Assembly (NCBI GenBank): GCA_029210085.1 | Contig: JARGPP010000015.1 | Location: forward strand, 87,382-151,381 | DNA length: 64,000 nucleotides | From: Legionellaceae bacterium | GTDB lineage: Bacteria > Pseudomonadota > Gammaproteobacteria > Legionellales > Legionellaceae | Reading direction: 5' to 3' | Shown here: in pieces, positions 18,583 through 26,611 of the stretch | Position numbering within the stretch: the first letter of the stretch is position 1 | How the letters are laid out: each line of letters begins with the position of its first letter | Made by a program: the position numbers and the translations under genes | The notes under the pieces: generated by a model | What the model was told of the DNA's origin: nothing | Seen by the model: only the letters and a program-made list of their open reading frames with translations | Database searches by the model: none

Positions 18583-19771
18583 GTTGCGTTACCTTACAAG
18601 TGATTTTTCCTTTAGAAAGTTTAAGCTGGACATCGCTGCCAATAGGAGCATCAAGTGGTTGCTTAATCACATGGTTGTTTGTGCTTGCTATGGCATAACC
18701 TCGATTTAACGTGGCAAGTGGACTGAGTGCATTCAGTGTGTTTGCGAGTTGTTTGAGTGTGTGCTGCTTTTGTGTAAGTTGATTGTTGATGTGTGTTTGC
18801 ATGTGTCGCGTTAAGTAATCGAGCGTTTGATAATGTGACTGTAAGATGTGTTGAGGTGATTTGAGGCGATTTGATAATGTGCTGAGTCGCTTTGCTTGCT
18901 GTGTTAGGACACGTGTGATTGCAGCGTTAAGGCGTAAATTTAAGCGATGACAATGCTCAGCGAGCTGGTGTTGGTCAGGAGTTACAGCTTCGGATGCGGC
19001 TGTTGGAGTGGCTGTGCGTAAATCAGCCACAAAATCTGCAATGGTAAAGTCAGTTTCATGTCCTACACCCGATATAATTGGAATATCGCTATCAGCAATG
19101 GCATGAGCCAGTGCTTCGTCATTAAAGGCCCACAAATCTTCTAAACTTCCGCCACCACGAGCTAATAAAAGCACATCGCATGTTTTATCAAGGTTAGCGC
19201 GTTGAATAGCTTGAATAATCTGAGGAGCAGCCTGTTCCCCTTGTACTTCAGTCGGATAAAGATGGACCGTACTCATCGGAAAACGTCGCCTAAGTGTGCT
19301 TTGCATGTCACGAATCGCAGCACCTGTTGGTGAGGTAATTAAACCAATTGTGTTTGGATATTGAGGCCAAGTTTTTTTTCGGTGTGCTTCAAATAGGCCG
19401 AGGGCTTTTAGTTTCAGTTTAAGGGCCTCAAATTGCTGAAAAAGATTGCCTGCACCTGCAGCCTCTAAGCTGTCAACAATTAGTTGGTAGTCGCCTCGCG
19501 CTTCGTACACGCTTAAAGTGCCTTTAAGAATCAGCGCCTGTCCATTCTGTAAAATGGTATTTGTATTTTGACGGTGTCGTCCTTTAAAAAATACGCAGCG
19601 TAATTGAGCCGATGAGTCTTTGAGTGAAAAGTATGCGTGCCCTGAGCTAGGGCGGCTTAAGTTTGAAATTTCACCTTGAACTGAAATAGAGCCGATATCT
19701 TCTTCAAGCCAACGACGAACATGTCGGTTGAGTTGAGTAACAGTGAGGGTTTCTAGTCGATTTTTTATCAT
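18575..19771 (-). CDS. xseA: Exodeoxyribonuclease VII large subunit
   Basis: 398 residues, somewhat shorter than the E. coli protein. It pairs with XseB to degrade single-stranded DNA in both directions. The N-terminal OB-fold (VQGEISNLSRPSSGHAYFSLKD, condensed) is followed by the catalytic domain with GLITSPTGAAIRD, ARGGGSLEDLWAFNDE and SGVGHETDFTIADFVAD, then a coiled-coil region and a short C-terminal domain. XseB is not in the window. It heads a two-gene unit with the rhomboid protease. Confidence 0.96.
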   Translation of the reverse strand: MIKNRLETLTVTQLNRHVRRWLEEDIGSISVQGEISNLSRPSSGHAYFSLKDSSAQLRCVFFKGRHRQNTNTILQNGQALILKGTLSVYEARGDYQLIVDSLEAAGAGNLFQQFEALKLKLKALGLFEAHRKKTWPQYPNTIGLITSPTGAAIRDMQSTLRRRFPMSTVHLYPTEVQGEQAAPQIIQAIQRANLDKTCDVLLLARGGGSLEDLWAFNDEALAHAIADSDIPIISGVGHETDFTIADFVADLRTATPTAASEAVTPDQHQLAEHCHRLNLRLNAAITRVLTQQAKRLSTLSNRLKSPQHILQSHYQTLDYLTRHMQTHINNQLTQKQHTLKQLANTLNALSPLATLNRGYAIASTNNHVIKQPLDAPIGSDVQLKLSKGKITCKVTQHD

Positions 19772-19887
19772 CTTTTATATGTTAATGAAATAGGCTGGTA
19801 ATTCAAGTTAAATTTAGGCAAAATAAATTCGGGAATGTATGGGGCGTGCTGTTGCGCCTATATCAAAAGACAATGAGAGGACTACTG

Positions 19888-20613
19888 ATGATGAAAATGA
19901 AATGGATTGCGGGCGCTGTTGTTGTAGCTATGTCTGCTCCTTTGTTTGCGGCTGATACAACTGCCCCAGCTTTAGCCACAACGGAAGATAAAGTTTCTTA
20001 TAGCATTGGCTCTGATTTAGGGAAAAATTTGAAGCGACAAGGAATTACCATTAACCCTAAAGTGTTTGCGAAAGGGATGGAAGATGGCATGAATGGTGGA
20101 AAGCTCTTAATGAGTGAAGAAGAAATGAAAAAAGTGCTGAGTGATTTTGAAAAAGAAATGATGAATAAGCGTGCCTCTGAATTTAATCAGCAAGCAGAAG
20201 ACAATAAGGTTAAAGGTGAAGCCTTTTTGAAAGAAAATAAATCTAAAGCCGGTGTGGTTAGTTTGCCGAGTGGATTACAGTATAAAATTCTTAAAACAGG
20301 TACTGGCGTTAAACCCACTAAAGAAGATATGGTAACTGTAGAGTACACAGGGCGTTTGTTGAACGGTGAAGTATTTGATAGCACTGAAAAAGCAGGTAAA
20401 CCTGTCAGCTTTAAATTAACACAAGTTATTCCTGGTTGGACAGAAGCATTACAACTGATGCCTGCAGGTTCTACTTGGGAAGTTTATATTCCTGCTAAAT
20501 TGGCTTATGGCTCGCGCAATGTGGGTGGTGCAATTGGTCCAAATGAAACTTTGATTTTTAATGTTCACTTGATTGACGTAAAAAAAGACGACAAACAAGC
20601 CGTTAAAAAATAG
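19888..20613 (+). CDS. mip: Mip-like periplasmic FKBP-type peptidyl-prolyl isomerase
   Basis: 241 residues from the ATG at 19888, where GAGAGG sits 7 bases upstream. A signal peptide of about 20 residues ends near Ala-Ala-Asp. It is followed by the N-terminal dimerisation domain ([16 protein letters not shown]), a long linking helix and a C-terminal FKBP domain with [34 protein letters not shown] and AYGSR. This layout is that of Mip/FkpA: a dimeric periplasmic or surface prolyl isomerase, which in Legionella supports host-cell infection. Calling it Mip rather than FkpA rests on resemblance of the linker and on the likely lineage. Confidence 0.92.
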   Translation: MMKMKWIAGAVVVAMSAPLFAADTTAPALATTEDKVSYSIGSDLGKNLKRQGITINPKVFAKGMEDGMNGGKLLMSEEEMKKVLSDFEKEMMNKRASEFNQQAEDNKVKGEAFLKENKSKAGVVSLPSGLQYKILKTGTGVKPTKEDMVTVEYTGRLLNGEVFDSTEKAGKPVSFKLTQVIPGWTEALQLMPAGSTWEVYIPAKLAYGSRNVGGAIGPNETLIFNVHLIDVKKDDKQAVKK

Positions 20614-20666
20614 CTTATATATAAAGTATACATGACTTGAGTGTGTTGGTTCTGGGCAACCAGTTT

Positions 20667-20688
20667 GGGAAGAAGCAGCTTTCTTCCC
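20667..20688 (+). terminator. Hairpin downstream of mip
   Basis: GGGAAGAA and TTCTTCCC form a perfect 8-bp stem with a 6-base loop about 50 bp after the mip stop. It is followed by TGTTATCT rather than a proper T run, so termination is plausible but not certain. Confidence 0.45.
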
Positions 20689-20738
20689 TGTTATCTAGAT
20701 AAGCCCTGATAGGTAGAACACCTTGTTTTGTATGACAT

Positions 20739-20803
20739 TTATCTCTCAAAGCTTGTTATTGCAACTGAACTTATTGTGTGGGCAAGCTTTAGAGATAGTG
20801 TCT
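20739..20803. repeat. Short hairpin element, copy 2 (related to 4245-4310)
   Basis: TATCTCTCAAAGCTTG is matched by an inverted CAAGCTTTAGAGATA, giving a long stem. The ends TTATCTCT and AGAGATAGTG are shared with the element at 4245-4310. It lies 45 bp upstream of the AmpG-like gene and could act as leader structure, small RNA or repeat. Confidence 0.45.
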
Positions 20804-20846
20804 AGGAGGATAGTCTAATCGTTGTTAATCATTGTGATGATTCTGT

Positions 20847-22109
20847 ATGAAAAAACGTTTGTTGATTGTTTTTTTACTGGGTTTTTCTTCAGGGTTGCCG
20901 TTGGCACTTTTGGGCGGAACTTTACAAGCATGGTTTGCAGCATCAGGTGCCTCTGTCATGGCGACTGGCATGTTGAGTTTGATTGGATTTCCCTATATTT
21001 ATCGCTTCTTATGGAGCCCTCTACTTGATAGATTTTCATTGTTTCAGTTAGGCAAGCGTCGTAGTTGGGTGCTTTCGATGCAAATCTGTTTGCTGGTTGG
21101 ATTTAATCTTTTAGCTTGGTTTTCACCGTTAACTTCTCCTGGGTTGATGGCTTTTATTGGCTTGTGTCTTGCTGTTTGCTCAGCCACACAAGATATTGCA
21201 ATTGACGCACATCGTACAGAATATTTAAAACCTGAGGAACATGGGCTTGGCGCGTCTTTTGCCGTCTGTGGCTATCAGGTTGCCGTATTGTTATCAGGTG
21301 GTGTCGCGTTGATTATGGCGCATCATTTAGGATGGGCGATTACGTATCGATTTATGGGGTTTTTAATGTGCTTAGGCATGTTCGTGATTGTTTGGAGCCC
21401 TGAACCCTCAAGTGAGTCGCTTGAACAGCAAGCAGGAATGATTGACTCTTTTGTGGCTCCGGCTAAGGCACTTTTCTTGCGGCCTGGTGTGATTGCCATG
21501 ATATTTTTTATTTTATGTTATAAATTAGCCGAAGCATTTACGACAACGCACAGTGGTATCATCATGCCGTTTTTAATTCAAGGCATGGGTTTTTCACTTG
21601 ATGTTATTGGTTATGTGAATAAAGTGATGGGGGTTGGGGCCGTTTTGGTTGGGGGGTTAACCGCGGGTTTGTTGTTAACGCGCTGGTCTCTGTATCGTGC
21701 GCTTTGGGTATTTGGTTTATTTCAAGCTTTAAGCCACTTATTATTTGTTGCTTTGGCGATATCAGGTAAAAATGTGCCGTTGTTTGCAGTTGCAGTTGTG
21801 TTTAATAATTTAGCGGCAGGGATGGGATCAACAGCATTGGTTGCATTTTTTATGCGTTGGGTTGATAAACGTTTTACAGCCACACAATTCTCTCTACTCA
21901 TTGGTGTTGCAGCTTTACCGCGTGTTTTCTCTGGTCCTATGGGTGGGGGATTACAATATTATGTGGGCTGGGCTGGTTTATATGAAATTGCGTTTGTATT
22001 GACTTTAAGTTTTGTACCTTTCTTAATGTTGATGCGCCGCGCAGGTGTTTTTTCTGGATTTGAAAAGGATAGAGAACAAGACAGTAAAGTAGGTGCTCAA
22101 GCAGGTTAA
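20847..22109 (+). CDS. ampG: AmpG-like MFS permease
   Basis: 420 residues with about twelve hydrophobic segments. The N-terminus (GFSSGLPLALLGGTLQAWF) and the motifs SLIGFPYIYRFLWSPLLDR, QDIAIDAHR and DKRFTATQFSLL are those of AmpG, the inner-membrane importer of anhydromuropeptides released during peptidoglycan turnover. The length is lower than the E. coli protein but like many AmpG homologues. Related MFS members carry other substrates, so the exact cargo is inferred. Confidence 0.88.
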   Translation: MKKRLLIVFLLGFSSGLPLALLGGTLQAWFAASGASVMATGMLSLIGFPYIYRFLWSPLLDRFSLFQLGKRRSWVLSMQICLLVGFNLLAWFSPLTSPGLMAFIGLCLAVCSATQDIAIDAHRTEYLKPEEHGLGASFAVCGYQVAVLLSGGVALIMAHHLGWAITYRFMGFLMCLGMFVIVWSPEPSSESLEQQAGMIDSFVAPAKALFLRPGVIAMIFFILCYKLAEAFTTTHSGIIMPFLIQGMGFSLDVIGYVNKVMGVGAVLVGGLTAGLLLTRWSLYRALWVFGLFQALSHLLFVALAISGKNVPLFAVAVVFNNLAAGMGSTALVAFFMRWVDKRFTATQFSLLIGVAALPRVFSGPMGGGLQYYVGWAGLYEIAFVLTLSFVPFLMLMRRAGVFSGFEKDREQDSKVGAQAG

Positions 22110-22116
22110 AGTACCA

Positions 22117-22135
22117 CAAGTGTTTGATTCACTTG
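22117..22135. terminator. Hairpin between ampG and tRNA-Leu
   Basis: CAAGTG and CACTTG arms with a 7-base loop lie between the convergent AmpG-like gene and tRNA-Leu. The stem is short and the following T runs are weak on both strands. Confidence 0.35.
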
Positions 22136-22138
22136 ATT

Positions 22139-22225
22139 TGGTACCGAGGGTGGGAATCGAACCCACACGATGTCACCATCACCGGATTTTGAATCCGGCG
22201 CGTCTACCAATTCCGCCACCCCGGC
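22139..22225 (-). tRNA. tRNA-Leu(CAA)
   Basis: The minus strand folds as an 87-nt class II tRNA. The acceptor stem is GCCGGGG with CCTCGGT, the discriminator is A, and CCA is encoded. The anticodon stem CCGGA/TCCGG encloses loop TTCAAAA with anticodon CAA (reads UUG). A variable arm and a T-loop GTTCGATTC are visible. Confidence 0.96.
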
Positions 22226-22287
22226 TTGAGGGAAGCATTATAACAAAGCAAACCAGATAAACAATCAAATTTTAGTTTATTTTTGTC

Positions 22288-22315
22288 TTGACATGTTTTT
22301 GGTAAACAATATAGG
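22288..22315 (+). promoter_or_regulatory. Likely sigma-70 promoter for the exported-protein pair
   Basis: TTGACA (22288-22293), a 16-base spacer and TATAGG (22310-22315) lie about 45 bp before the ATG at 22359. The -35 box is a perfect consensus. Confidence 0.5.
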
Positions 22316-22358
22316 CTGGATGCGTGCTTTATACTTTTTACTTCGTTGGAGGGACCCA

Positions 22359-23015
22359 ATGTTAAAAAAACATGCGCTTTCGCTGCTTGGTGGTTTTTTA
22401 TCGCTTTCTTCGTTTGCTGGCACTATGGGTATTATGCCCCCTCCTCCTATGCCAATGGTTGATGTCCATCCTTGGTCTGTGACTGCAAGTTTAGGGTATA
22501 CCAGTTATAAATATGGCGCTGATGGTTCAGGCCAAACCCCCATTGGTCGTTTTGCTATTGGAAAAGCACTGTGTGACGTAGGGCAATCTTCTTTTGGTGC
22601 TGAACTTGGTGTTCAGAACGGAAATACCATGAGACTTTTTATCGATCAAGACGCACTTGATGTATTAGGGGGGTTACCGATTGAGGCAACAGTTACCCCA
22701 ATGCTGGACTTGTTAGCAACATTAAGGGTGTCCTTGGCATCTAATACCCCAGTGTTTATTGATCTTAAAGGCGGAATTGTTTATCGCCGCATGTATATTG
22801 ATAGAGAAACGATTAGCAATAAGTTTCAGATAGGGGGTGAGTTCCAAGGAGGTATTGGTATGCCTATTGCTGATTCATCAACACTCAGTCTTTTATATCA
22901 AGGTGTATATGGTGGGAGTTTAGGGTATAGCGCAAATTTTGCTACTCAAACAGCAAGCATTAAAAATATACCTATTCAAAACGGCATACTTTTGAGCTTG
23001 AATATTACGCTTTAA
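22359..23015 (+). CDS. Putative outer-membrane beta-barrel protein
   Basis: 218 residues from the ATG at 22359, which has GGAGG six bases upstream and opens a signal peptide ending near Ser-Phe-Ala-Gly. The mature part begins with a proline-rich stretch (MPPPPMPMV). It then shows alternating-polarity strands, for example the SVTASLGYTSYKYG start and a C-terminal strand ending in Leu-Asn-Ile-Thr-Leu, typical of small outer-membrane barrels. I do not recognise a named family. It lies 29 bp before another exported protein and the two are probably co-transcribed. Confidence 0.75.
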   Translation: MLKKHALSLLGGFLSLSSFAGTMGIMPPPPMPMVDVHPWSVTASLGYTSYKYGADGSGQTPIGRFAIGKALCDVGQSSFGAELGVQNGNTMRLFIDQDALDVLGGLPIEATVTPMLDLLATLRVSLASNTPVFIDLKGGIVYRRMYIDRETISNKFQIGGEFQGGIGMPIADSSTLSLLYQGVYGGSLGYSANFATQTASIKNIPIQNGILLSLNITL

Positions 23016-23044
23016 GTTCTTAAAAAGAACAAAAAGGATTTTTG

Positions 23045-24097
23045 ATGATTAAAAACAAGTTAACCCTGTCATTGTGTGCCATAGGCGGCGTGGTGCTTTT
23101 AGGACAAGCTTATGCGGTTCCTGGTGGGAATGACCGTAATCCGGCGTCTATTGCTTATGTGAATACAGCCATTGGCTTAGCACTGGAGACGGTGACGTAT
23201 AGAGCAGGTACAGGCATTAGAATCGATCAACCCGGTAACTTTATTGTAGCAACCGGTGTAACCGAATCTTATCGAGGTGTTGGTGCGATTAACATAGCGA
23301 TTGAAGCGGTCAGTGCTCGCTTTACTGGAGCTAATGGTGTTTTTGTGCCCGTTGATGCCGATGGTGACAATACAGGCACAATACAAGGGCCTTTAGCTGG
23401 AACGGGCCTGAACTTGACAACATCTGCAAGTGGTCCTGGTACGCTTAATTTAGATACCGTGTATGCGGCAGGGCAAGGTATTACATTTACTCCGAATGGC
23501 AGTACGACAACCATTAGTACCGACGCGGCTCCTCCTACTTTAACGATAGGGCAGCTTTACCAAGGTGGCGTTATTTTTTATTTAGACTCAACCGGTATTC
23601 ATGGGCTAGCGGTTGCAACAGCAGACCAGTCTAGTGACGAGGTGATTTATTCAAGTAACTCAGAAGAAAATGGGGTTGGAAGTGGCATTGGAGCGGGTGT
23701 GGTGAATACAGCAGGCGTTATTGGTCATACGAATCAGGAAGACAATACGCCAGCGGCATTTAGGGCCATTAAATGGTATACCGATGAAAATGGAGATAGC
23801 TCAAATTGTACCCCATCAGCCACTGTACCTGCCAGTACCACGGTTTGCTACGGAGGATGGTATCTTCCGTCGCTTTATGAGTTAGAGTATATTTATTATA
23901 ATTTTGATGCGGTTCAGGCTACTTTGGGTTCAGGTGCACTACAAACGGGAGTCAATTATTGGTCTTCTACTGTGGACTCATCGAATAAAGATCATGTCTA
24001 TGTTGTCAATTTTGATGCTGCAGGGACAGCACCTACAATCGTTACGAAAGATATTAACAATGAAAATGGATGGGTTCGTGCAATTCGTGCATTTTAA
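23045..24097 (+). CDS. Exported protein with an Lcl C-terminal-like (DUF1566-type) domain
   Basis: 350 residues. A signal peptide ends near Tyr-Ala-Val. Residues about 25-165 are Gly/Thr/Ala-rich with short repeats of 'AGTG' and 'ITFTPNGSTTTIST' type, suggesting a beta-rich stalk. The C-terminal 180 residues start at IGQLYQGGVIFYLD and contain WYLPSLYELEYIY, NYWSST and GWVRAIRAF. These are the hallmarks of the domain found at the C-terminus of the Legionella collagen-like adhesin Lcl and in many surface proteins. There are two cysteines in that domain. No collagen Gly-x-y repeat is present. Probably surface-exposed or secreted; ligand unknown. Confidence 0.8.
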   Translation: MIKNKLTLSLCAIGGVVLLGQAYAVPGGNDRNPASIAYVNTAIGLALETVTYRAGTGIRIDQPGNFIVATGVTESYRGVGAINIAIEAVSARFTGANGVFVPVDADGDNTGTIQGPLAGTGLNLTTSASGPGTLNLDTVYAAGQGITFTPNGSTTTISTDAAPPTLTIGQLYQGGVIFYLDSTGIHGLAVATADQSSDEVIYSSNSEENGVGSGIGAGVVNTAGVIGHTNQEDNTPAAFRAIKWYTDENGDSSNCTPSATVPASTTVCYGGWYLPSLYELEYIYYNFDAVQATLGSGALQTGVNYWSSTVDSSNKDHVYVVNFDAAGTAPTIVTKDINNENGWVRAIRAF

Positions 24098-24126
24098 TGG
24101 TGCCATGATGTTGTTCCTATTTTATT

Positions 24127-24155
24127 AATCCCGCGCTTTGCGGGATTTTTATTTT
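24127..24155 (+). terminator. Rho-independent terminator after the Lcl-like gene
   Basis: AATCCCGC and GCGGGATT arms around a CTTT loop, followed by TTTATTTT. It starts 29 bases after the stop codon. Confidence 0.85.
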
Positions 24156-24228
24156 AAGAGCCGACACTTACGAGAAAGATTTAATTAGTGTATCATAATT
24201 AACCATTTATTTTTAATGCAAGTGTTAT

Positions 24229-25239
24229 ATGTATTCTCATGCTACCACTCGTGCTTTATCTGATTTATCTTTGGTTGTTCTTTTAGAGCATACTGTTTTA
24301 GAGCAAAATGTTTATTTGGTTTCTCAATATTTAATTGATCTGACCCATAAAAAAATTTTAGGTGATTTAACCACCGATGCATATCAAAAAAAAATAATGG
24401 GCACAGAAGATGAACGTATGAGCCTCTTAACGCATCCTAATATGGATGTGACGATGCTGTATGTACGCATGTTGCTTGAAGCTTTAAGACTGAAATATTT
24501 ATCTCAAGCTGATATTGAATCTTTTTTTGAGCATAGACGTGCAAATGAGTATGTGTTTTTGGGGCGACTGTTATATAAAAAAAATCCGGCGCATGCATTT
24601 GGTGCAGCCCTTTATTTACTCAATGAAGCTTACGTTGAAGGTTTTCTTTCAAAAGCAGCTTATGGTCGTATTTTAGTGGATAAACAAATACCTGGGTTTT
24701 CTTTGTTACATTTATTGGTTTTACGTGAGAGTGAAGAGCCATCAGAGTCGGCTATTAATCTTGAAAATTTTAAGTTGTATTTACATACAATTGCTTGTTT
24801 ATATCGCTACAATGGTTTAAGTGAAACAGAGTATCTCTATGTTTTTAAACAAAAAAATAAATGTGGCTTTCCAACGATTCACCAAATCATTAACGCACCT
24901 GATTTAAGCATTGCACATTATGGTTTGCATTTTTTATTCATTAAAAATGATGCGGTTTTGTCAACAGATTCACGTCTTGAGTTGGTGCGGTTAAAAAACA
25001 AACAAGTGAGGGGGCCGCAAAAGGACACTGTTCGAAGTCCGAGACGTTCTTCAAATAAGTTGGAGGCCTCTGAGATGAATCAAGCGGTGACCGTGATAAG
25101 AAACCGATTAATGAATGAAGCTCATGAAAAGCAAGTAGAAAAGAGCTTGCTTGGGAACAGTTTATTTTCAAAATCAAGCCATAAAACGGATTCGATAAGG
25201 TATATCACTGAGGCAACGTCAGCGAATTTTCATGCATAA
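24229..25239 (+). CDS. Unknown helical protein (family B, member 1)
   Basis: 336 residues, unknown function, no signal peptide or membrane segment. The sequence is mostly amphipathic helix with repeated Leu/Tyr positions. By eye it aligns over residues about 60-245 with the gene at 25441: shared points include a YLLNEAYxxxxLSKAAY stretch, a Leu-Tyr-Leu-His-Thr-Ile-x-x-Leu-Tyr stretch, and a His-Gln-Ile-Ile end. The last 90 residues are basic and low in complexity. It may be a helical-repeat scaffold; ankyrin, TPR or Sel1 signatures are not evident. Confidence 0.75.
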   Translation: MYSHATTRALSDLSLVVLLEHTVLEQNVYLVSQYLIDLTHKKILGDLTTDAYQKKIMGTEDERMSLLTHPNMDVTMLYVRMLLEALRLKYLSQADIESFFEHRRANEYVFLGRLLYKKNPAHAFGAALYLLNEAYVEGFLSKAAYGRILVDKQIPGFSLLHLLVLRESEEPSESAINLENFKLYLHTIACLYRYNGLSETEYLYVFKQKNKCGFPTIHQIINAPDLSIAHYGLHFLFIKNDAVLSTDSRLELVRLKNKQVRGPQKDTVRSPRRSSNKLEASEMNQAVTVIRNRLMNEAHEKQVEKSLLGNSLFSKSSHKTDSIRYITEATSANFHA

Positions 25240-25243
25240 ATAC

Positions 25244-25364
25244 TACATCGTTTCAGTGATTTGGTCCTATTTTATCGAGGTGTGCTAACCTCCCGTGTTC
25301 TCAAGGCGCATAGGAAGGTCAGCACATTTTTGGTATTGCAAGACAGAATCACTGAAACGATGTA
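25244..25364. repeat. 121-bp palindromic element between two paralogues
   Basis: TACATCGTTTCAGTGATT (25244-25261) returns exactly inverted at 25347-25364. Further in, TGTGCTAACCTCCC is matched inverted by GGAAGGTCAGCACA with few mismatches, so most of the element folds into one long hairpin. It begins 5 bases after a stop codon. It looks like a small MITE or palindromic unit, and may also stop transcription. Confidence 0.75.
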
Positions 25365-25440
25365 CTAGAGACATTTTGCTTTTAAATGTCAATTTTTTGT
25401 TGTTATTATATAATGTTCGTTTTTTCATCAAGAGATACAG

Positions 25441-26445
25441 ATGTCTTTAGAACAATTAATTGATAGTTTAAGTCATCAAAAGTGGATGTCATTTTCGGAT
25501 AAGCAAGCAAGTTTAGGCTTGTTCTTGCAGGAGCAGTATCAAGTATTCAAAAGAGCGAGTGTAGAAGGCATTTCATATTTAGATTGGATGATAGGCACAA
25601 GAAAAAAAGCGCTTTCGTTTTTGGCCCATGAAAACGTTGAAGTATCTGGGTTGTATATTGAGCTATTAAGGCAAGCTGTGTTTTTGGGGTATTTTGATAG
25701 CAGGCATATTGAATTCATTTTTAGGGTTCAAGATGAAAGAGGACTGAATTTATTTGAATGCTTATCAGGGCCCAATATACCGGGGCATGCTTTTTATTAT
25801 ACGCTTCACTTTTTGAACGAAGCTCATATGAATCGCTGGATTTCAGCGTCGCTTTATTTTGAATTATTATTTTGTGACAAGCATCCTAATTTTTCTTTTT
25901 GTGTGAACCTTCTTGGTGGTGACTCTCTTAGTGATGTGTATGGTTTAAACTTATATCTTTCAACATTAGATTATTTGTACCACACGGGCCAATTATCATC
26001 AGAACAAGGCATGCATTTACTGTCTAAAAAAACGCTTCATGGTGTGTCCGTCATGCATCATATGGCAAATACGTTTCATGTGGATATTGGAATGGCTTTC
26101 TTTGAATGGTTTCAGAGAAATACGTTCAAATTTTCGCTTGCAGAACAAGAAAGTTTATTGTTATTAACCGGATGTGGTGTTGAAAAAGAGAGTACTTCAG
26201 TTATACATGCGAAGGTTCATGACATGCAAAATGTATTGGCATATCGAATCGAAGAACAGAAAGAAAAAGTGATGGTTAATGCGATGTTGAATATGGATGG
26301 TGCATGTTTGGCAAAGCTTATTTGTACTAAAGGATTTTTTGCGACACCAGAAGATGTGGAGCAAGTAGAGCATCTGACATTTCAAAAGCCTCACGCAGAT
26401 ATTAACCTCAGCCGGTTACCTCAGTATACTCAAGGTGGTTTTTAA
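25441..26445 (+). CDS. Unknown helical protein (family B, member 2)
   Basis: 334 residues, not recognised. It resembles the preceding gene through most of its length (FLNEAHxxxWISASLYFELL, LNLYLSTLDYLYHTGQLSSEQ, HGVSVMHHM), and both have an N-terminal part ending in a 'SFLAHENVEVSGLYIELLRQA'-type stretch. The C-terminal tails differ. AAGAGA precedes the ATG. The pair probably arose by tandem duplication and has diverged greatly. Confidence 0.75.
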   Translation: MSLEQLIDSLSHQKWMSFSDKQASLGLFLQEQYQVFKRASVEGISYLDWMIGTRKKALSFLAHENVEVSGLYIELLRQAVFLGYFDSRHIEFIFRVQDERGLNLFECLSGPNIPGHAFYYTLHFLNEAHMNRWISASLYFELLFCDKHPNFSFCVNLLGGDSLSDVYGLNLYLSTLDYLYHTGQLSSEQGMHLLSKKTLHGVSVMHHMANTFHVDIGMAFFEWFQRNTFKFSLAEQESLLLLTGCGVEKESTSVIHAKVHDMQNVLAYRIEEQKEKVMVNAMLNMDGACLAKLICTKGFFATPEDVEQVEHLTFQKPHADINLSRLPQYTQGGF

Positions 26446-26478
26446 GGTTTTTATTTTGAAGACGTGTTTACAATCGAG

Positions 26479-26501
26479 TTATCCACATATTCCGTGGATA
26501 A
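26479..26501. promoter_or_regulatory. Palindromic pair of DnaA-box-like sites upstream of lolC
   Basis: TTATCCACA (26479-26487) is the exact DnaA-box consensus. CGTGGATAA (26493-26501) is an inverted copy with one change. The two face each other 5 bases apart, about 110 bp before lolC. They could be a DnaA-responsive operator or chance; two boxes do not make an origin. Confidence 0.4.
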
Positions 26502-26611
26502 CTGTGTGAGTTGTTCGGGAGTTGTTGGTATAACCCCATATATCGCTATCTTCTTCGGATAAATTTAACTACAATTCTATTTTAACCGCATTATTTAGGC
26601 TCTTTTAGACC

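Noticed and set aside
20614..20846. 6S RNA or another known small RNA before ampG
   Set aside because: The closing stem is too short and the central bubble sequence of 6S RNA is missing.
26479..26501. Replication origin
   Set aside because: Only two DnaA-like boxes, no AT-rich unwinding tract with further boxes, and no dnaA, dnaN or gidA nearby.
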